A stretch of DNA of 14,897 nucleotides, taken from NCBI GenBank assembly GCA_964196325.1, contig CAXMST010000158.1, positions 1 through 14,897 on the forward strand, given 5' to 3'. The notes under the pieces were generated by a model. The model searched no databases and was not told where the DNA came from. It saw nothing but the letters and a program-made list of their open reading frames with translations. Below, one piece after another: positions 6,825-13,997 of the stretch (its first letter is position 1; each line of letters starts with the position of its first letter). Both the position numbers and the translations under genes were made by a program. The DNA is from CAXMST01 sp964196325 (GTDB lineage: Bacteria; Actinomycetota; Thermoleophilia; Solirubrobacterales; 70-9).

Positions 6825-7724
6825 GTGCCCGAGCTCCCCGAGGTCGAGACCATCTGTCGCCAGCTCGAGCCGGAGCTGGTCGGCCGCCGGATCGAGAGCG
6901 TCGAGATCCTTGATCCGCGCTGGTCGCGACCGGACGCTCCGGCGAAGGTCGCGCGACGTCTGGGCGGGCGCACGATCGACTCGGTCGGGCGTCGCGGCAA
7001 ATACATCCTCGTCGGCCTCGACGACGGCGCGACCTTGGTCATGCATCTGCGGATGACCGGCAACGTCGTGATCGGCGGCCGGCTGCTCGGCGGCGAGCGA
7101 CTCTACGAGGGAAGTGACGACGAGGACAGGCACCTGCGAGCCGAGCTCCGGCTCGACGACGGGCGCAGCATGAGGTTCATCGACTCGCGCCGCTTCGGCC
7201 ATGGCAGCGTCCTCGAGCCCGGCGCCCTGGCGCCCTACCTGGATCAGCGTCTCGGGGTGGAGCCGCTCTCCGGCGAGCTGACGCCCGAGCTGATCGGCGA
7301 GCTCGCGGCCGAGCGCACCGCTCCACTGAAGTCCTTCCTGCTCGACCAGAGGCGGATCGCCGGGATCGGCAATATCTACGCGGATGAGGCTCTGTTCCGG
7401 GCCCGGCTGCACCCGCTCTCCCCGGCCGGCTCGATGCGGCCCGAGCACTGGGGCGAGCTCCGGGACGGGATCGTCGAGGCGCTCGAGCTCGGGATCGAGC
7501 AGGGGGGCTCCTCGATCGACGACTATCGAGATGCCCGCGGGGAGCGCGGCTCGATGCAGGACGAGTTCCTCGTGCACACCCGCGAGGGTGAGGCCTGCCC
7601 GCGCTGCGGAGAGTCGATCTTGCGGATCGTGGTTGGCGGCCGCTCGACCTACTTCTGCCGCAACTGCCAGACGCGCCTGCGACGGCGTCGGCGACGGAAG
7701 CGGCCGCAGGGAGGGAGCCGGTGA
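6825..7724 (+). CDS. mutM: Formamidopyrimidine-DNA glycosylase (Fpg/MutM)
   Basis: MutM removes 8-oxoguanine and formamidopyrimidines from DNA and cuts the strand by beta/delta elimination. The 299-residue product begins 'MPELPEVET', so P2 (catalytic amine) and E3 are in place once Met is removed. K59 in 'GRRGKY' and the damage-site loop 'MHLRMTG' (73-79) follow. The helix-two-turn-helix region includes 'GIGNIYADEALF'. A zinc finger is formed by C258, C261, C278 and C281 ('CPRCG...FCRNC'). Two additions stand out: an acidic insertion at about 88-101 ('LGGERLYEGSDDED') and a strongly basic tail after the zinc finger ('LRRRRRRKRPQGGSR'). The GTG start is fixed by the MPELPE sequence. The stop overlaps the start of the P1 hydrolase as GTGA. 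Confidence 0.96.
   Translation: MPELPEVETICRQLEPELVGRRIESVEILDPRWSRPDAPAKVARRLGGRTIDSVGRRGKYILVGLDDGATLVMHLRMTGNVVIGGRLLGGERLYEGSDDEDRHLRAELRLDDGRSMRFIDSRRFGHGSVLEPGALAPYLDQRLGVEPLSGELTPELIGELAAERTAPLKSFLLDQRRIAGIGNIYADEALFRARLHPLSPAGSMRPEHWGELRDGIVEALELGIEQGGSSIDDYRDARGERGSMQDEFLVHTREGEACPRCGESILRIVVGGRSTYFCRNCQTRLRRRRRRKRPQGGSR
7709..7715 (+). promoter_or_regulatory. Ribosome binding site for the P1 hydrolase gene
   Basis: GGGAGGG lies five bases before GTG 7721, inside the end of mutM, and supports that start and translational coupling. Confidence 0.55.
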
Positions 7725-8677
7725 GCGAGCCGCTGTCCCCACCCGAGGGCTTCACGATCGGCCACTGGAGTGACCCGCAGGCGGAGACCGGCTGCACGGT
7801 GATCCTGCCGCCGGCGGGGGCGTCTTGCGGCGTTGACGTTCGCGGTGGTGGGCCCGGGTCCCGTGAGACGGAGGTCGTCTCCCCGTTGGCGAACGCCCAG
7901 GAGGCGACGGCGGTCCTGCTCACCGGCGGCAGCGCCTTCGGCCTCGCGGCGGCCGACGGGGTGGCGCGCTGGTGTGAGCAGCAAGGGCGCGGCTACCAGA
8001 CCCCAGGTGGGCTGGTCCCGCTCGTTCCCACCGCGGTGATCTACGACCTGATGGCGGGTGACGGCAGCGTTCGACCCGGACCCGAGCAGGGCTTCGCCGC
8101 GTGTGAGGCGGCGCGGGTCGGGGTGCCCGAGCGTGGGCGGGTCGGAGCCGGCACCGGTGCGGCGGTGGCCAAGGCGATGGGTCGCGAGCGGGCCACGCCC
8201 GGCGGAGTCGGCTACGCGGCGGGCCGGCTCGGGAGCGGCCACACCGTCGCCGCGCTGGCCGTCGTCAACGCGACGGGCGATGTGATCGAGGCCGACGGAA
8301 GCGCCCTGGCCGAGCCCCGCGGGGAGGACGGCCGCAGCAGGCGTAGCGCCGAGTTGATCGCCTCCCTGGAGGGCCCGCCGGAGTGGGCGAGCGCGGAGTC
8401 CCGTGAGAGCACCACCCTCGTCTGCGTGATGACCGACGCGGAGCTCGACAAGCTCGGGGCCAACAAACTGGCTCGCATGGCCTCCGCGGGGATCGCCCGG
8501 GCGATCGATCCCGTCTTCACCCCGTTCGACGGCGACATCGTCTTCTGCCTCGCCTCCGGAGACCCCGAGCGGCCCGGTCCGCGCCACTCCTGGCGAGTGC
8601 TGACCGCCGGGACCCTGGCGGCCACCGTCACCGCCGCGGCAATCCGAGACGCGATCCGTGCCGCCAACCCAGGCTGA
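7721..8677 (+). CDS. P1 family (DmpA/NylC-like, S58) N-terminal nucleophile hydrolase
   Basis: The 318-residue protein belongs to the P1/DmpA superfamily of self-cleaving amidases and aminopeptidases. Family features are 'TGCTVILPPAGASCGVDVRG' (23-42), 'LTGGSAFGLAAADGV' (67-81), 'GAGTGAAV' (142-149), 'AALAVVNATGDV' (177-188) and the segment 'TTLVCVMTDAEL' (231-242) at the expected autocleavage point. By analogy with NylC, where cleavage occurs between Asn266 and Thr267, T231 should become the new N-terminal nucleophile. Here the preceding residue is Ser230 instead of the common Asn. Substrate is unknown; known relatives act on beta-peptides, D-amino acid amides or nylon oligomers. No signal peptide is present. 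The gene is coupled to mutM by a GTGA overlap. Confidence 0.88.
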   Translation: MSEPLSPPEGFTIGHWSDPQAETGCTVILPPAGASCGVDVRGGGPGSRETEVVSPLANAQEATAVLLTGGSAFGLAAADGVARWCEQQGRGYQTPGGLVPLVPTAVIYDLMAGDGSVRPGPEQGFAACEAARVGVPERGRVGAGTGAAVAKAMGRERATPGGVGYAAGRLGSGHTVAALAVVNATGDVIEADGSALAEPRGEDGRSRRSAELIASLEGPPEWASAESRESTTLVCVMTDAELDKLGANKLARMASAGIARAIDPVFTPFDGDIVFCLASGDPERPGPRHSWRVLTAGTLAATVTAAAIRDAIRAANPG

Positions 8678-8745
8678 GCCCAATCCGACCCGCGCCTCCG
8701 GCACCGTCTGCACCCTCTTTCCTCATCCGCGTCCGCGCCCTCGTT

Positions 8746-8751
8746 CATCAT
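8746..8751 (+). promoter_or_regulatory. Weak -10-like hexamer (CATCAT) before recO
   Basis: CATCAT ends six bases before the recO GTG at 8758. It matches TAnnnT at two of the three fixed positions. It is listed only because the spacing repeats that of the other GTG starts; the 80-base gap 8678-8757 shows nothing else clear. Confidence 0.2.
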
Positions 8752-8757
8752 CCGAGG

Positions 8758-9504
8758 GTGACCGGCAGCGTCAAGACAGAGGGTGTGGTTCTGCGCAGCA
8801 TCCGCTACGGAGAGGCGGACCGGATCCTCCATCTCTATACGGCCCAGCGGGGCCGGGTCAACGCGATCGCGAAGGGCTCACGGCGCCCGCGCTCGCGCTT
8901 TGGCGGCCGGCTCGAGCCCTTCTTCCGACTCGACCTGATCCTGCACGAGGGGCGCTCCGAGCTACTCACGGTGACAGGGGCCTCGACCCTCGACGGCTAC
9001 GGCGGCCTGCGCTCGAGCGGCCCGGCGATCGACGCCGCGGCCCGGGCCTGCGACGCGATGCTGCGACTGCTCGATTCCAACGAGCCCAACCGACCGGCGT
9101 ACAACCTGCTCTGCCGCTACCTGTCTCTGCTCGACAGTAGGTCTGGGGATGGCCGTGAAGGGGGGGAGGCGGCGTCCGTGAGCCCCCGGGTTGTCGGGCT
9201 CGCCTTCCGGATCAAGCTCGCGCTGGCCGCCGGCTTCGCCCCTGAGCTCGGCTCCTGCGCTCGCTGCGGCGGCGCCGATCGGATCACGGCCTTCTCGGGC
9301 GCGGCCGGCGGTGTGGTCTGCGCCTCATGTGAGGGCGGCGGCTTCCCTCTCTCTCAGCGGGCGCACGAGTTCATGGTGGCGGCGTTGGGGCGGCCGCTGG
9401 CCGAACTGCCGGCCGCCGAGGCGGCCGACCTGCGCCAGGTGGAGCGTGCGATCGGCGAGTTGCTCGCCCACCACGCCCACGTGCAGCTGCGCGCCACCGC
9501 CTAG
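8758..9504 (+). CDS. recO: DNA repair protein RecO
   Basis: RecO is a cytoplasmic recombination mediator that acts with RecR to load RecA on SSB-coated DNA and anneals strands. The 248-residue product has the N-terminal OB-fold ('KTEGVVLRSIRYGEADRIL', 'GRVNAIAKGSRRPRSRFGG', up to about residue 80), a helical middle part, and a zinc-binding site with C167, C170, C188 and C191 ('CARCG...CASC'). Length is normal. A short Gly/Asp/Glu-rich insertion (about 127-140) interrupts the helical domain. GTG 8758 is chosen since the OB-fold begins within the first eight residues. In other actinobacteria recO also lies in the broader neighbourhood of dgt and dnaG, which agrees with the layout here. Confidence 0.92.
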   Translation: MTGSVKTEGVVLRSIRYGEADRILHLYTAQRGRVNAIAKGSRRPRSRFGGRLEPFFRLDLILHEGRSELLTVTGASTLDGYGGLRSSGPAIDAAARACDAMLRLLDSNEPNRPAYNLLCRYLSLLDSRSGDGREGGEAASVSPRVVGLAFRIKLALAAGFAPELGSCARCGGADRITAFSGAAGGVVCASCEGGGFPLSQRAHEFMVAALGRPLAELPAAEAADLRQVERAIGELLAHHAHVQLRATA

Positions 9505-9561
9505 CTTCCCCCGCCCCCCGAGTGGGTGGATCGTTCTCGGCGCAGGCGGGTCCAAGTCCTT

Positions 9562-10485
9562 ATGGACTGGACCGTCTATTGGTTCATGCTGCCCGCTTGC
9601 GTCGCGATCGCGTCGGTCGCGATGTTCAGCGGGATCAGCGGCGCGGCCCTGTTGACCCCACTGTTTCTGATCGGCTTCCCGCTGCTCGACGTGCCCACCC
9701 TGGCCGCCGTGCAGGCGATCGCGCTGGCCCTGTTCCTGGAGACATTCGGCTTTGGCTCGGGGGTGGTCGGCTACTGGCGCCGGAGGCTGCCCGACTGGGG
9801 GTTGGTCCGGGCCCTGCTGGTGGTCACCGTCCCCCTCGGAGTCCTCGGTGCGATCCTCGCCAAGCAGGCCCCAGCCGATCTGCTCAAGGCGATCTACGCG
9901 CTGGTGATGTTCGCTGTCGCGGTGGTGCTGTTCCTGGAGTACCAGAGGATCCGCGATCGCAGCCCGATGGCCGCGATGGCCGGCGGATCGCCCGAGGCCG
10001 GCGACGCCGAGGACGGTGGGGTGGAGGGTCCCCGCGAGCTGGTCGCCTCCGATGGCCGCCGCTTCACCTACTTCGTACATGGGGTCGACAGCGCCCGCGG
10101 GTTGAGCGGCGCCGGGGCGCTGCTGGCCGGGCTGGTCTCGACCGGGGTCGGCGAGGCAACGATGCCGAATCTGGTCGGGCGGATGAAGCTGCCGTTGGCG
10201 GTCGCCGCCGCAACCTCGACCGTGGTCGTCGCCGGCACCGTGGTCGGCACCGCCCTGACCCATCTCGTCCAGCTCACGATCGATGGGGGCCTTGGAGCAA
10301 CGCCCTGGAACCTGGTCGTCTGGGCGGTCCCGGGCGCGATCGTCGGCGCCCAGATCGGCTCGCGGCTACAGGGCCGGATCGACGACGGCCACACCGCGCT
10401 CTTCTTCAGCATCGTCTTCGCCCTTGTCGGCGCGGCCTTCCTGGCGATGGTGACCGTGCTCGGGGCGAGGTTCGACACGGGCTGA
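9562..10485 (+). CDS. TauE/SafE family membrane permease
   Basis: This polytopic membrane protein has two homologous halves, each with about four transmembrane segments, as in the sulfite/organosulfonate exporter TauE/SafE family. Family-like segments are 'FSGISGAALLTPLFLIG' (22-38) in the first half and 'STGVGEATMPNLVGRMKLP' (193-211) plus 'GAIVGAQIGSRL' (258-269) in the second. The halves are separated by a hydrophilic stretch of about 45 residues (130-175). The substrate cannot be told; sulfite, sulfoacetate, taurine and other organic anions are known for relatives. The start is uncertain: ATG 9562 gives 307 residues with a hydrophobic segment at once, while GTG 9526 would add an Arg-rich dodecapeptide. 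No strong ribosome site precedes either. It is inserted between recO and dgt with no obvious functional link. Confidence 0.82.
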   Translation: MDWTVYWFMLPACVAIASVAMFSGISGAALLTPLFLIGFPLLDVPTLAAVQAIALALFLETFGFGSGVVGYWRRRLPDWGLVRALLVVTVPLGVLGAILAKQAPADLLKAIYALVMFAVAVVLFLEYQRIRDRSPMAAMAGGSPEAGDAEDGGVEGPRELVASDGRRFTYFVHGVDSARGLSGAGALLAGLVSTGVGEATMPNLVGRMKLPLAVAAATSTVVVAGTVVGTALTHLVQLTIDGGLGATPWNLVVWAVPGAIVGAQIGSRLQGRIDDGHTALFFSIVFALVGAAFLAMVTVLGARFDTG

Positions 10486-10514
10486 GCCAGCCAGGCGCCA
10501 CTTCCCGCTGGTCA

Positions 10515-10520
10515 TATCCT
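10515..10520 (+). promoter_or_regulatory. -10 element (TATCCT) for a leaderless dgt-dnaG transcript
   Basis: TATCCT fits TAnnnT and ends six bases before GTG 10527. No Shine-Dalgarno sequence is present, so the mRNA probably begins at or next to the start codon. The position marks a likely promoter for dgt and dnaG inside the 41-base gap after the permease gene. Confidence 0.5.
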
Positions 10521-10526
10521 GGGTGG

Positions 10527-11537
10527 GTGAGCGACGAGAGCTTCGAAGCGCGGATCAGGGTCGAGGAGGAGCGGGTGCTCGCCCCGTCGGCGACCCGGTC
10601 CTACCCTGCCGACCGGGTCCTCCCCGAGCCCGACAGCCCCCACCGGACCCCGTTCCAGCGCGACCGCGATCGGATCGTGCACTCGAAGGCGTTCCGACGC
10701 CTCAAGCACAAGACCCAGGTGTTCATCGCCCCCGAGGGCGATCACTACCGCACGCGCATGACCCACACTCTGGAGGTCACCGGGATCGCCCGCAACGTGG
10801 CCCGGGCGCTGCGGCTGAACGAGGATCTGACCGAGGCCGTCGGCTACGGGCACGACCTTGGCCACCCCCCCTTCGGCCACATCGGCGAGGAGGTGATCGA
10901 CGAGGCGATCCGCGCACGCGGGGGCGAGGGCTTCCGCCACAACGAGCACTCGCTCCGGGTGGTCGAGGTGATCGAGCGTGAGGGCGACGGCCTGAACCTG
11001 AGCGAGCCGGTCCGCGACGGGATCCTCCATCACACGGGCCCGGTCAAGCCGCAGACGCTCGAGGGCCGGATCGTGCGTCTGGTCGATCGCGTCGCCTACA
11101 TCAACCACGACATCGACGACGCCGTGAGGGCGGGGATCCTTGATGAGGCAGACCTGCCCGCCGAGCTGATCGAGCCACTGGGGAACACCGGCTCGGCCCG
11201 GATCGAGACCTTGGTCAGCGACATCGTCGCGAGCTCGGAGGGTGGCGACGACATCGTTCAGAGCGATGAGATCGGCGGCTACATGCTGAGGTTGCGAAAG
11301 TTCATGTTCGACCGCGTCTACCTCGGCCCCGCCGCCCGCTCCGAGCACCAGCGGGTGCAGCTCACCCTGACGGCGCTGCTCGACCACTATCTCGCCAACC
11401 CCGATCAGATCCCGCGCAGCTCCAGCTCGAGCGACGACGAGAGCCAGCGCGTGATCGATTACGTCGCCGGGATGACCGACCGCTTCTGCATTAACGCGTT
11501 CCGCACGATCGCCCTACCGGAGGAGTCGAGGCTGTGA
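10527..11537 (+). CDS. dgt: dGTPase-like deoxynucleoside triphosphate triphosphohydrolase (HD domain)
   Basis: This HD-superfamily enzyme is expected to split dNTPs into deoxynucleosides and tripolyphosphate, adjusting dNTP pools. The 336-residue product shows 'SPHRTPFQRDRDRIVHSKAFRRLKHKTQVF' features (37-66), then the metal site with H80 in 'RMTHTLEV', H109-D110 in 'YGHDLGHPPFGH', 'FRHNEHSLRV' (136-145) and D188 in 'RLVDRVAYINHD' (184-195). Length fits the shorter, type 2 dGTPase-like proteins of Gram-positive bacteria rather than E. coli Dgt (about 505 residues). GTG 10527 is preferred because homology begins within about 20 residues and a -10 element precedes it at leaderless spacing; the frame continues upstream only as a shadow of the permease gene. 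Its stop overlaps the dnaG start (GTGA). Confidence 0.92.
   Translation: MSDESFEARIRVEEERVLAPSATRSYPADRVLPEPDSPHRTPFQRDRDRIVHSKAFRRLKHKTQVFIAPEGDHYRTRMTHTLEVTGIARNVARALRLNEDLTEAVGYGHDLGHPPFGHIGEEVIDEAIRARGGEGFRHNEHSLRVVEVIEREGDGLNLSEPVRDGILHHTGPVKPQTLEGRIVRLVDRVAYINHDIDDAVRAGILDEADLPAELIEPLGNTGSARIETLVSDIVASSEGGDDIVQSDEIGGYMLRLRKFMFDRVYLGPAARSEHQRVQLTLTALLDHYLANPDQIPRSSSSSDDESQRVIDYVAGMTDRFCINAFRTIALPEESRL
11519..11525 (+). promoter_or_regulatory. Ribosome binding site of dnaG
   Basis: GGAGGAG lies eight bases before GTG 11534, inside the end of dgt. It supports the overlapping start and coupled translation. Confidence 0.65.
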
Positions 11538-13345
11538 GCCTGTTCACAGGCGACACGATCGAGCGGGTCCGGGAGGCAGCCGACATCGTCGAGATCGTCA
11601 GCGCCCACACCGATCTGCGCCGCCAAGGCGAGCGCTTCGTCGGGCTCTGCCCCTTCCATGAGGAGCGAACGCCCTCGTTCTCGGTCAAGCCGGCTGAGGG
11701 CTTCTACTACTGCTTCGGCTGCGAGGCCGGCGGCGACACGATCAAGTTCATGCAGGAGAAGGAGGGGCTCGCCTTCCCCGACGCCGTGGAGGCGCTTGCC
11801 GATCGCTACGGCGTCGAGGTCGAGCGTGAGCAGGAGGATCCCCAGGCCGAGGCCCGCCGCAGGCACCGCGGCCGCCTCGGCGAGGCGCTCGAGCGCGCGG
11901 CGGCCTTCTACGAGTCCTACCTGTGGGAGCACCCGAAGGCCGGGAAGGCCCGGGCCTACCTGGCCGAGCGCGGTCTCGGCGAGGAGATCCTGCGTGCCTT
12001 CGGGGTCGGCTTCGCTCCCAGCGCCTGGGACTCGCTCGTGATCCGCGGCCAGCGCGCCGGCTTCTCCCTCGATGAATTACGCGGTGTCGGGCTGATCCAG
12101 GCCGGCCAGAAGGGCGGGTTCTACGATGCCTTCCGGGCCAGGATCACTTTTCCTGTCCGCGATCTGCGTGGGCGCACGGTCGGCTTCGGCGCTCGTGCGA
12201 CCACGCCCGATCAGCGGCCCAAGTACAAGAACTCGGCCGAGGGCGAGCTGTACCACAAGAGCCGCACCCTCTATGGGATCGACCGCGCCAGAGGACCGAT
12301 CGCGCGCTCGGGTCGGGCCGTCGTTGTCGAGGGCTACACCGATGTGCTCGCACTGCACCAGGCGGGGATCGAGGAAGCGGTCGCCGTGATGGGCACGGCG
12401 ATCACCGCGGAGCAGCTGAAACTCTTGAGTGCCCACGCCGGCGAAGTGGTGCTCGCCCTCGATGCCGATCGAGCCGGCAGGGAGGCGATGCTGCGGGCCC
12501 AGCGGGTTGCAGCAAGCGGGAAGCTGCGGCTGCTGGTCGTCGCGATGCCCGAGGGCGAGGATCCCGCCGAGATGCTCGCCGCGCAGCCCGGCGGGCGGGG
12601 GGATGAGCGTGAGGAGCGCTTTCGCCGGCTGCTGTCCGAGGCCGTAGACCTGCCCGTCTTTCACGCCCGGGCGATCCTCGCTGACGCCGATCTGGGCACC
12701 CCGGCGGGCCGCGACGCCGGCCTCGACGAGGTGGTTCCGGTACTGAGGGCAATGGGGGAGACGATCACCCGCCAGGCGCTGGTCTCCGAGATCGCAGATA
12801 CGCTCAACACGGATCCGGCGATGATCGGCCGCCGGCTCAGCGGCGCACCGTCGCCGGCGGCGCCTGCCGCCCCGCGGCCGCAGCCAACCGGCGATCAGGC
12901 CGCGGACGGGGCAACCCGGCCCCCGGTCAGTCGGACGAAGACGGTCGAGGAGCGCCGCGAGGCGGCCTTCCTCGCGATGTGCATCGCCAGGCCTGGGCCC
13001 GGCGCGGGCTACCTTGCGCAACTGGAGGAGGAGCATCTGGTTGGCGCGGGCGCGCGCGTCGTCCTGCCATGGCTCAAGGAGCATCTGGCCGATCCGCTCG
13101 ACGGGCTTCCGCGGGATCAGGAGCCGCTGTTCGGCGAGGTCAACCGGCTTGCCATGCAGGCTGAAGCCGAGCCGGCGCCGGAGGAGGCGCTCGAGCTCTC
13201 CTGGCTGATGATCGAACGATCCCGGATCGACCGCGAGATCGCCCGTCTGCGCCGGGAGGGCGACGCCGAGCCGGCGCGGGGTGTGGAACTCGGCCGCGAG
13301 CGCGCCAAGATCGCCGACGCGATCGCGAGGCGCTCGGGGACGTAG
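11534..13345 (+). CDS. dnaG: DNA primase DnaG
   Basis: DnaG makes RNA primers at the replication fork. The 603-residue protein has the CHC2 zinc-binding domain with C39, H42, C60 and C63 ('CPFHEERTPSFSV', 'YYCFGCEAGGD'), the RNA polymerase domain ('GFAPSAWDSL', 'GRTVGFGAR') and a TOPRIM domain with E266 in 'VVEGYTDVLALHQAG' and D310/D312 in 'LALDADRAGREA'. An Ala/Pro-rich linker (about 436-461) leads to a C-terminal helicase-interaction domain with helical, Glu-rich character. Length is normal. The GTG start is supported by the ribosome site inside dgt and by homology from residue 8 ('TIERVREAADIVEIV'). In many bacteria dnaG is followed by the principal sigma factor gene; here it is followed by an HNH gene and a tRNA. 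Confidence 0.96.
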   Translation: MSLFTGDTIERVREAADIVEIVSAHTDLRRQGERFVGLCPFHEERTPSFSVKPAEGFYYCFGCEAGGDTIKFMQEKEGLAFPDAVEALADRYGVEVEREQEDPQAEARRRHRGRLGEALERAAAFYESYLWEHPKAGKARAYLAERGLGEEILRAFGVGFAPSAWDSLVIRGQRAGFSLDELRGVGLIQAGQKGGFYDAFRARITFPVRDLRGRTVGFGARATTPDQRPKYKNSAEGELYHKSRTLYGIDRARGPIARSGRAVVVEGYTDVLALHQAGIEEAVAVMGTAITAEQLKLLSAHAGEVVLALDADRAGREAMLRAQRVAASGKLRLLVVAMPEGEDPAEMLAAQPGGRGDEREERFRRLLSEAVDLPVFHARAILADADLGTPAGRDAGLDEVVPVLRAMGETITRQALVSEIADTLNTDPAMIGRRLSGAPSPAAPAAPRPQPTGDQAADGATRPPVSRTKTVEERREAAFLAMCIARPGPGAGYLAQLEEEHLVGAGARVVLPWLKEHLADPLDGLPRDQEPLFGEVNRLAMQAEAEPAPEEALELSWLMIERSRIDREIARLRREGDAEPARGVELGRERAKIADAIARRSGT

Positions 13346-13357
13346 AACGAGCGGGTT

Positions 13358-13362
13358 GAGGA
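13358..13362 (+). promoter_or_regulatory. Ribosome binding site of the HNH gene
   Basis: GAGGA five bases before ATG 13368 favours this start over the internal ATG at 13413, which has no such site. Confidence 0.45.
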
Positions 13363-13367
13363 CGAAC

Positions 13368-13946
13368 ATGTGTTCGGTTTGCCATCCGGCCGGATCGGCA
13401 GAGTCTCGATCGATGCCGCTCGAACGCAGTCAGCTTGAGCCCCTGGTCGCCGATGGCCTCTCGATCCGAGAGATAGCCGGGCGGCTCGGCGTCACGACCA
13501 AGACCGCCCAGCTGTGGCTGCGCCGCCACGGACTCAGCACGTCCCAAGCCGTTGCCCGTCGATGCCGGGTGAGGGCTCCTCGCCAGGCCGGCTCGCCTGA
13601 TGCAGAGCAGGACTGCCCGAGGCACGGTCTGAGTCGACACGTGCGGCGCGCCGACGGTAGCTATCGGTGCCGGAAGTGCGCCGCCGAATCGGTCACACGT
13701 CGAAGGCGACGGATGAAGGAGCTGCTGGTGCAGGAGGCCGGCGGCCGCTGCATCGTCTGCGGCTACGACCGCCATATCGGGGCACTTCAGTTCCACCACC
13801 GCGACCCGAGCGAGAAACGCTTCGCGCTTGCCGGGGAGGGCGTAACGCGAGCGCTCAACGCGGCGCGGGTCGAAGCGGCCAAGTGCGTCTTGCTCTGTGC
13901 CAACTGCCACGCAGAAGTCGAGGCTGGCGCAACCCCGTTGCCCTAA
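13368..13946 (+). CDS. HTH-zinc knuckle-HNH endonuclease family protein
   Basis: This 192-residue protein combines three modules. Residues 20-58 form a helix-turn-helix of the homeodomain-like/resolvase type ('LVADGLSIREIAGRLGVTT', 'AQLWLRRHGL'). Residues 83-104 carry a zinc-knuckle candidate ('CPRHG' with C83/H86, and 'CRKC' with C101/C104), followed by an Arg-rich stretch (110-115). Residues 117-184 form an HNH domain: C128/C131 ('CIVCGYD'), H143-H144 ('LQFHHRDPS'), and C177, N179, C180, H181 ('LLCANCHAEVE'). All expected HNH and zinc residues are present, so a DNA nuclease or nickase is plausible, but the target and role (homing, mobile or defence function, or a domesticated regulator) are unknown. 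ATG 13368 is supported by GAGGA; the N-terminal 'MCSVC' extension is otherwise unconserved-looking, and ATG 13413 (177 residues) remains possible. It lies 22 bases after dnaG and 51 bases before the tRNA. Confidence 0.8.
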   Translation: MCSVCHPAGSAESRSMPLERSQLEPLVADGLSIREIAGRLGVTTKTAQLWLRRHGLSTSQAVARRCRVRAPRQAGSPDAEQDCPRHGLSRHVRRADGSYRCRKCAAESVTRRRRRMKELLVQEAGGRCIVCGYDRHIGALQFHHRDPSEKRFALAGEGVTRALNAARVEAAKCVLLCANCHAEVEAGATPLP

Positions 13947-13949
13947 AGT
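13944..13949 (+). promoter_or_regulatory. Possible -10 (TAAAGT) for the tRNA
   Basis: TAAAGT fits TAnnnT and overlaps the TAA stop of the HNH gene. A start about seven bases downstream would give a leader of roughly 40 bases before the tRNA. No clear -35 is visible, so cotranscription with the HNH gene is an equal alternative. Confidence 0.3.
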
Positions 13950-13997
13950 GCGCCCCCACCAAGAGGGTCAGCCGTCAGGCGAACCCCAATTCATCAA

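Noticed and set aside
6465..7742. Minus-strand open frame opposite xerD and mutM
   Set aside because: Shadow of two firmly identified genes; no recognisable motif and no ribosome site.
9526..9561. GTG 9526 as start of the TauE/SafE permease
   Set aside because: It would add an Arg-rich dodecapeptide before the first membrane helix. ATG 9562 was preferred, although the evidence is not decisive.
9522..10526. Upstream extension of the dgt frame across the permease gene
   Set aside because: Arg/Gly-rich translation without motifs; the permease in another frame has clear membrane helices, and a better dgt start with a -10 element is at 10527.
12077..13369. Minus-strand open frame opposite dnaG
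   Set aside because: Antisense to the primase RNA polymerase, TOPRIM and C-terminal domains; repetitive Arg/Leu/Gly-rich composition typical of shadow frames.
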